11,307 bases of DNA, taken from Calditrichota bacterium. Lineage in GTDB: Bacteria > Zhuqueibacterota > Zhuqueibacteria > Zhuqueibacterales > Geothermadaptataceae. Where the stretch lies: contig QQUM01000288.1 of assembly GCA_008501545.1 (NCBI GenBank), forward strand, positions 1-11,307, read 5' to 3'. Under the pieces are notes generated by a model that saw only the letters and a list, made by a program, of their open reading frames with translations, searched no databases and was not told where the DNA came from. The position numbers and the translations under genes are program-made. Positions 8,001-11,307 of the stretch are shown in pieces (within the stretch, counting starts at the first letter, position 1; the number at the start of each line of letters is the position of its first letter).

Positions 8001-8612
8001 GACATTGGCAGCAAAATGGTTTTCCAGTTTTACTTTCTTTGATGCGTAGCGGTTGTTCCATAAATGAAGCAAGCGATTGACGATGCGTTTTCGTTGCGCT
8101 AATGTGGAAAGAGGATATGTCCAGTCATAAACCACTTGCAATGCCAGGCTGGCGACGCCCCCTTCTTTTGAAGTGAGCATGCTGGGGCCATGATGCGCTT
8201 CTCTCCAGTCATCAGGCAAATTTTCTGCGATAAATAAACCAAATTCAAGCGCTCTCCGGCCATATTCATTTTTGCTATGGGCTGCGGAAATACCGGGAAT
8301 TGTCGCCGGATCCACCAGGTACAGTAGTGCATAAGACTGCGCCGCACCAAAAATATCATTGGTCTCAGCAAAAATTGCTGTGCCGGGACTTGCATAAAAA
8401 TGGTTATCCATATGATTTACTAACTGCTGAAAATCTGCCATATAATAATTTGCGATGCGTGTGCGCATCGGATTAATGTCTGATGCTGTGACAAAAATAC
8501 GTGGATGTTCGCCATTTGCGATGGGTGTTCCCGGGGCCGGTGAAAAATTCGCACCGGTGAGTGTTGAAACTGTGATAAGAAAAGATATGATTAAAATGTA
8601 TAGCGTTTTCAT
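5007..8612 (-). CDS. Secreted heparinase II/III-like polysaccharide lyase with dockerin, cohesin-like and T9SS sorting domains
   Basis: This 1201-residue exported protein starts with a Sec signal peptide (1 to about 20, cleavage near LTG-AN). Residues about 30-380 read like the alpha/alpha-toroid of heparinase II/III and alginate lyases, beginning HPRIFVTASDINPMRTRI. Candidate active-site segments are NHFAANVHVYAGAL (198-211), DWIEGDSYSLDAY (255-267) and NGHNELEMGAI (434-444, His436). A beta-rich lyase domain follows to about 790. Next come an Ig-like domain (about 797-896, LDFGTVLPG), a type I dockerin (900-965), a cohesin-like domain (970-1095), and a T9SS sorting domain (1109-1201, QNYPNPFNPSTTIRF, ending GLYVYRLYSATG). 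It probably cleaves uronate-containing polysaccharide by beta-elimination outside the cell; the substrate cannot be told. The start is fixed by AGGAG 8 nt upstream. The gene stands alone with its own terminator. Exact lyase family and catalytic residues are inferred by resemblance, not alignment. Confidence 0.88.
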   Translation of the reverse strand: MKTLYILIISFLITVSTLTGANFSPAPGTPIANGEHPRIFVTASDINPMRTRIANYYMADFQQLVNHMDNHFYASPGTAIFAETNDIFGAAQSYALLYLVDPATIPGISAAHSKNEYGRRALEFGLFIAENLPDDWREAHHGPSMLTSKEGGVASLALQVVYDWTYPLSTLAQRKRIVNRLLHLWNNRYASKKVKLENHFAANVHVYAGALCFYGDKDLGTGYIAQAKAMMDSFQDVYINRQLEVSERIFEGSSDWIEGDSYSLDAYVGLMFLAGAASSAIGQDLFTDYSWLHYAPYYIYYNIVPMNYKGNWYFTQQNTSRGMSFEESGFATVMNMCAAKLKDTDPDMASFAAWFCEESKWGMQVDDFQHYQPHLQDFYYKFMFGTKHVETKTPEQLKIPLSTHLGQMHVMQSDYSYNDKTLIQFYAQKYCYPNGHNELEMGAININRFGTLAIAASKTKNGLDGIPRVENGGSGYAMNNVLGIGNEGMLNPHVGKIIASNSDTPDDFVTGAVSHVGTVEAREYKANSHDYINYNYTRSYKGDLNVSLARRGLVYLRGKINHEYIVVLDRVETAKDKKFILHLPVKPEPINGNWGVEVNNFAATNAKQVKVTNRIDQAHGQMVVTSVFPEDATIHQAGGPGKEWLLADGTPLVYDGEYNELGSYLMSDHTLQIRSKSNQFITVMQIGDANTFGDPASVEKLQGPGYNGVFLGKERVVIFSESESKIENITYRINANQVVKHLVTELPAGQEYTLSKAGKILSQGTVNADGAVSFADNPSGDTHYTLIIKGKENAAASISVAPVSLDFGTVLPGFSLSKKIAISNPNQSMLNITEIAFVGTNSEKFSMNTVLPGSIAPGDSHFVTVTVPDSEGEYEVSLQIKSNLGSKTVPLKGCVQGTVPGDVDLDGEIKTVDADSILAYLVGLKPLNDPQKQLNAKVSPNTSISAWDASLIRQYVRGSINSLPYNTIIHAKGTIAMAPMTVKPGETFVVTPKLQNGKGIYAFQAVFSYDTTYMELQHIDWKAFGSFSPQHNSTNHRGEIHIAGANATAIQSDEFVSLHFKLKKAIPGRTFISLTELHWNGGTLLKDPAESSIEMERTTSLVSEDSTLPNTFDLSQNYPNPFNPSTTIRFSLPQTGRVELAIFNMVGQKVRTLVKDELSAGTYQRIWDATDDYGREVSSGLYVYRLYSATGVQQNKMLYLK

Positions 8613-8620
8613 TTTATAAT

Positions 8621-8625
8621 CTCCT
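8621..8625 (-). promoter_or_regulatory. Ribosome binding site of the lyase gene
   Basis: On the minus strand AGGAG lies 8 nt before the ATG at 8612, an ideal spacing, which fixes the start and therefore the full signal peptide. Confidence 0.8.
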
Positions 8626-8660
8626 AACCCAAGAGGGTCATTTTAACTTTTTTCAGAATT

Positions 8661-8687
8661 ATGCAAACAGGCTTACATGGTTTGCAT
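8661..8687. promoter_or_regulatory. Perfect inverted repeat, candidate operator of the lyase gene
   Basis: ATGCAAAC (8661-8668) and GTTTGCAT (8680-8687) are perfect 8-bp inverted repeats separated by 11 nt, 49-75 nt upstream of the lyase start. On the minus strand the inner end holds a TTGCAT (-35-like). TAAAAT follows 15 nt later, a suboptimal spacing for sigma-70. A dimeric regulator bound here could block or recruit polymerase. This is inferred from symmetry and position; no known operator family was matched. Confidence 0.4.
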
Positions 8688-8720
8688 GCTTTTTAAATTT
8701 GACTGTTACATTTGTTTTTA

Positions 8721-8728
8721 AAACGTTT
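8721..8728. promoter_or_regulatory. AAACGTTT palindrome, possible LacI-type half-overlapping operator
   Basis: An 8-bp palindrome centred on CG, about 110 nt upstream of the lyase start. LacI-family operators share a central CG with A/T arms, and LacI regulators often govern polysaccharide genes. The site is short, so chance is a real alternative. Confidence 0.22.
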
Positions 8729-10272
8729 AAGTCTATTCGCCCGCGGGACAACAACTCAGCGTTTTATCAACCAAAGGCTAAACTGAATACTCTTTTTTGT
8801 GAACAAGAGCATTAATTTCAAACAATACCTGTAGAAAGGATGGATCCATAAATCCCTTTAAACATGTGAACATCCAGCAAAGTAAAACAAATAGCTTAAA
8901 CGAATTCATAGCACGTGCGCAGGAGCCATGAACTGTCATGTATAAATTCATCTTCGCAGAACCATCTATACACTTCGCTTTAGTCGACATTTTCTCATGA
9001 GAATCAGCGATTAAGTGTATGAAGAAGCCCTACAGATAAATTTTCAATTTCAACACAACTCACAAAAATTCCAGAATCACTTTGCGAGTATTTCTTAAAG
9101 CTGTTATTTTTTTCCATAAAGTATTACATTAATAATATATATTAAGCTGCAATGTATTGATATGAAAATTAGACATACCTATCCTTACATAGCTCATAAG
9201 AACTTTGCTCATAATGTAGCGAATTTGAATTTATGCTATAGAACAGGAATGAAATGTATGCGGTCAAATGCATTCCATTTTCAATCCCCTAATACCGCGC
9301 TGAACAGACTGTTATCCGAGTTCTGCTCCAACATTATTGTCTGCTCGCTTCATCGGAAAGTTGAGCACGGTATTTCTGCCCGGCTTAATTCGAGCGGGAT
9401 ACAAGATACACCGGATGCTTGGTATCTTGTTGAATGCTTAAAGAGATTTTATCATCTTTAGCCGAAAAATTTTTATTGATTGATTTTAAATCAGGAAATT
9501 TCTCGTGAAACTACAAAATATAGAACGTAGTGATCCACAGTTTATGTTAATCACAAATTTATCAAATTCTGCAGATAAGAAAATGTACCAGAATTCCTGT
9601 TTTAGAACTTTAAAGTATTAAATGCATGTTCGAGTTATTCTAATTGAAAGAATAACAAATTAAAACACGTGATAATTTTTTGCAAAATACCACTTTTTTA
9701 ATACTTAATTTTTGAATAATGATTATTGAAAAAGAAGATTCCCCGTCAATGGGGCAATACCAAATAAAAATTATAGTGTAAATAGCAGCATGGCACACCA
9801 ACCTTGGCATTGCTCCTTTGCACATACACACGCTTGAATAACATCCCTTTTATTGTATCTGAGTTTTTCTAAAATAAAAAATGATTCGAACTTTTTAATA
9901 AGTCGTTATTTTTTCCACATTTTTAATTGTTTAAAGATTCAACTGACGTTTTATCGAAGAACGTATCTTAAATGATCTTGGACTCGCTTGTTGTTCTACT
10001 CAACCTCTTGCTCTTGCGGAGCAAATAACCCAATCATTTTTGTCCAATATATATTTGCATCGAAATTGTTTGCAGAATAAAAAATTGAATTACTTACAAT
10101 TTCGTACTGCCAGCTGAAGCAGGTGCCCTCTTTACAAATCGTTTGTATGCACCTTACATTAAATTTCTGCTTGTTAAATATGTTTTGATATCGTGATAGA
10201 ACAATTCGTTGCAAGAATAAGTCATTTATATGTAGATTCTATCAATTGATTCTTTAACAAACCCAATTTATT
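8729..10272. other. Long AT-rich stretch with no convincing gene
   Basis: About 1.5 kb without a recognisable coding region. The open frames present (plus strand 9162-9461, minus strand 8778-8990, 9640-9831 and 9996-10214) are short. They lack good Shine-Dalgarno sites, and I recognise no family in them. Visible structure includes a perfect 12-bp palindrome TTCTCATGAGAA at 8992-9003 and a small CCCC/GGGG hairpin at 9741-9754. The promoters of the lyase (left end) and the lipoprotein (right end) must lie in or next to this stretch. A decayed gene or an undetected small RNA cannot be excluded. Confidence 0.5.
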
Positions 10273-11307
10273 ATGAAAAATAGATTTGAAAAATTTAGTA
10301 AATTGTGGGCTGTCTTTCTGTGGTTGCTTCTGCTCATCAATAGTTCATGCAAAGATGAACAGGCGATGAACTCGGAAAATTTGAAAGTATCTGAGCACTT
10401 CGCGGGCAATTCTGTTGAAAGCAAAGCGCCGCACTCTATCCTTTCCGACATCCTCTTTACGAATGAAGGCGATCTCGCGACTCTGGAACGGGACACCGGA
10501 CGCATCACTATATTTCGTGATGGACTGGAAAAACGCAGTTTTGTGTACGAAACTGCCCAAAAACAGCCGATCGAAGCAACGGCATTTTATGAAAAGGATG
10601 GCATTTTTTCAGTATTGAATGTAAAAGACGCTGCTTTAACGCGCTGGACGAAGACAGGAAAACTAGTCGCGCAAGATTCTATTGTTCCGCCGGTATTTTC
10701 TAACCGTGTCGCTTTCAGCACCAACGGTGATTTTTACAGCAGCGCAGAAGGTGTGCGGCAGAATAAATTCATTTTGCATTACGATGAACGCGGGCAATTG
10801 CTCGATACACTTGGAACAAACACCGCTGCAACAATACGATCGTCCGCCGATTATTCAATCGCACAAGAGCTGGCGCAGGGCAGAATTCCCGATGCCTTGC
10901 AGGACAGCATTCTGCTGGCGACTAAAGATGAGCGGGTTTATGTTTTGCATCGAAGCAAGCCGATTTTGCAATGTTACGCGGGACGTCAACTGTTAATTGA
11001 AAAGCCGGTAAACATACAAGAGTTGGCAGAAATTCGTGAGGCGGTACAGGTGCGAAATCGCGTGCTTACGGTGGAGAACCACTACATCCCATTGAGCTAC
11101 TGGAATGATTTTGCAATCGGGGATGACGGCTCGCTGTTTGTTTTGCTGGCCTTGCAAACCCGGCCGGTGATTTACAAATTGAGCAGCGATGGAGAGATAC
11201 TCGGGCGGTTTACAGGAGAGCCCGGAAAAGGGCATCTCCTGGCGGTTGCAAAGGGGAAAATTGCGGTTGCCGACGCATTGAGCGGTCTGGTGACTGTCTA
11301 TGCGATC
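10273..11307 (+). CDS. Lipoprotein with beta-propeller-like sequence, 3' end outside the window
   Basis: The frame is open from ATG 10273 to the last base (345 codons) with no stop, so the gene continues to the right. An in-frame TAA at 10255-10257 excludes an earlier start. The N-terminus is a lipoprotein signal: basic MKNRFEKFSK, hydrophobic core to Ile22, then NSSC with the lipidated cysteine at 26. It is followed by KDE, which resembles the Bacteroidota lipoprotein export signal for display on the outer surface. The mature part is rich in repeated beta-strand patterns such as LATLERDTGRITIF, GDFYSSAEG, SLFVLLALQTRPVIYKLSSDGEILGRF and VADALSGLVTVY. These are characteristic of six-bladed NHL-like or BF-type propellers that bind ligands or partners. 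No catalytic motif is seen. No Shine-Dalgarno is visible; the leader is A/T-rich. Function is unknown and the propeller call is by pattern only. Confidence 0.8.
   Translation, partial: MKNRFEKFSKLWAVFLWLLLLINSSCKDEQAMNSENLKVSEHFAGNSVESKAPHSILSDILFTNEGDLATLERDTGRITIFRDGLEKRSFVYETAQKQPIEATAFYEKDGIFSVLNVKDAALTRWTKTGKLVAQDSIVPPVFSNRVAFSTNGDFYSSAEGVRQNKFILHYDERGQLLDTLGTNTAATIRSSADYSIAQELAQGRIPDALQDSILLATKDERVYVLHRSKPILQCYAGRQLLIEKPVNIQELAEIREAVQVRNRVLTVENHYIPLSYWNDFAIGDDGSLFVLLALQTRPVIYKLSSDGEILGRFTGEPGKGHLLAVAKGKIAVADALSGLVTVYAI

Noticed and set aside
8778..8990. Minus-strand 70-codon frame upstream of the lyase gene
   Set aside because: No Shine-Dalgarno and no family resemblance; the hydrophobic middle alone is not enough to call a membrane protein.
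9996..10214. Minus-strand 72-codon frame with TTG start upstream of the lipoprotein gene
   Set aside because: Rare start codon, no ribosome binding site, no recognised homology, and it lies over the probable lipoprotein promoter.

Overview
The window looks like a chromosomal segment of a Gram-negative FCB-group bacterium (Calditrichota, KSB1 or Ignavibacteria-like). The main evidence is the C-terminal sorting module of the large secreted protein, which carries the signature QNYPNPFNPSTTIRF typical of type IX secretion (T9SS) cargo in these phyla. A lipoprotein with a Bacteroidota-like CKDE motif after the lipobox cysteine and the ECF-sigma/TPR-kinase pair are compatible with this. The phylum is an inference; there is no rRNA or marker gene here.

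Layout. (1) 1-258: AT-rich leader without a gene. (2) 259-816 (+): ECF-type sigma factor of the Sig-70_X6 kind. (3) 817-1132: intergenic gap holding a roughly 98-bp GC-rich palindromic repeat (931-1028). (4) 1133-3865 (+): 910-residue membrane Ser/Thr protein kinase with about ten TPRs. (5) 3866-4180: gap with no convincing gene. (6) 4181-4828 (-): frameshifted, C-terminally truncated IS1595-family transposase. (7) 4967-4989: intrinsic terminator of the next gene. (8) 5007-8612 (-): 1201-residue secreted heparinase II/III-like protein ending in dockerin, cohesin-like and T9SS sorting modules. (9) 8613-10272: about 1.66 kb of AT-rich DNA with candidate operator-like palindromes near the lyase gene and no convincing gene. 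(10) 10273-11307 (+): the first 345 codons of a lipoprotein with propeller-like sequence that runs off the right edge.

How the parts work together. The sigma factor and the kinase probably form one signalling unit. The sigma region 2.2 lacks the usual acidic cluster and carries threonines there, as in ECF sigmas activated by a partner kinase (for example EcfP/PknT of Vibrio). The large lyase-like protein is a self-contained surface or secreted polysaccharide-degrading enzyme with its own promoter region and terminator. Nothing in the sequence directly links it to the kinase/sigma unit. No CRISPR array, tRNA, rRNA, phage module or defence island is visible. The most interesting hypotheses are phospho-activation of the sigma factor and the dockerin plus cohesin architecture in one exported lyase; neither is proved by sequence alone.
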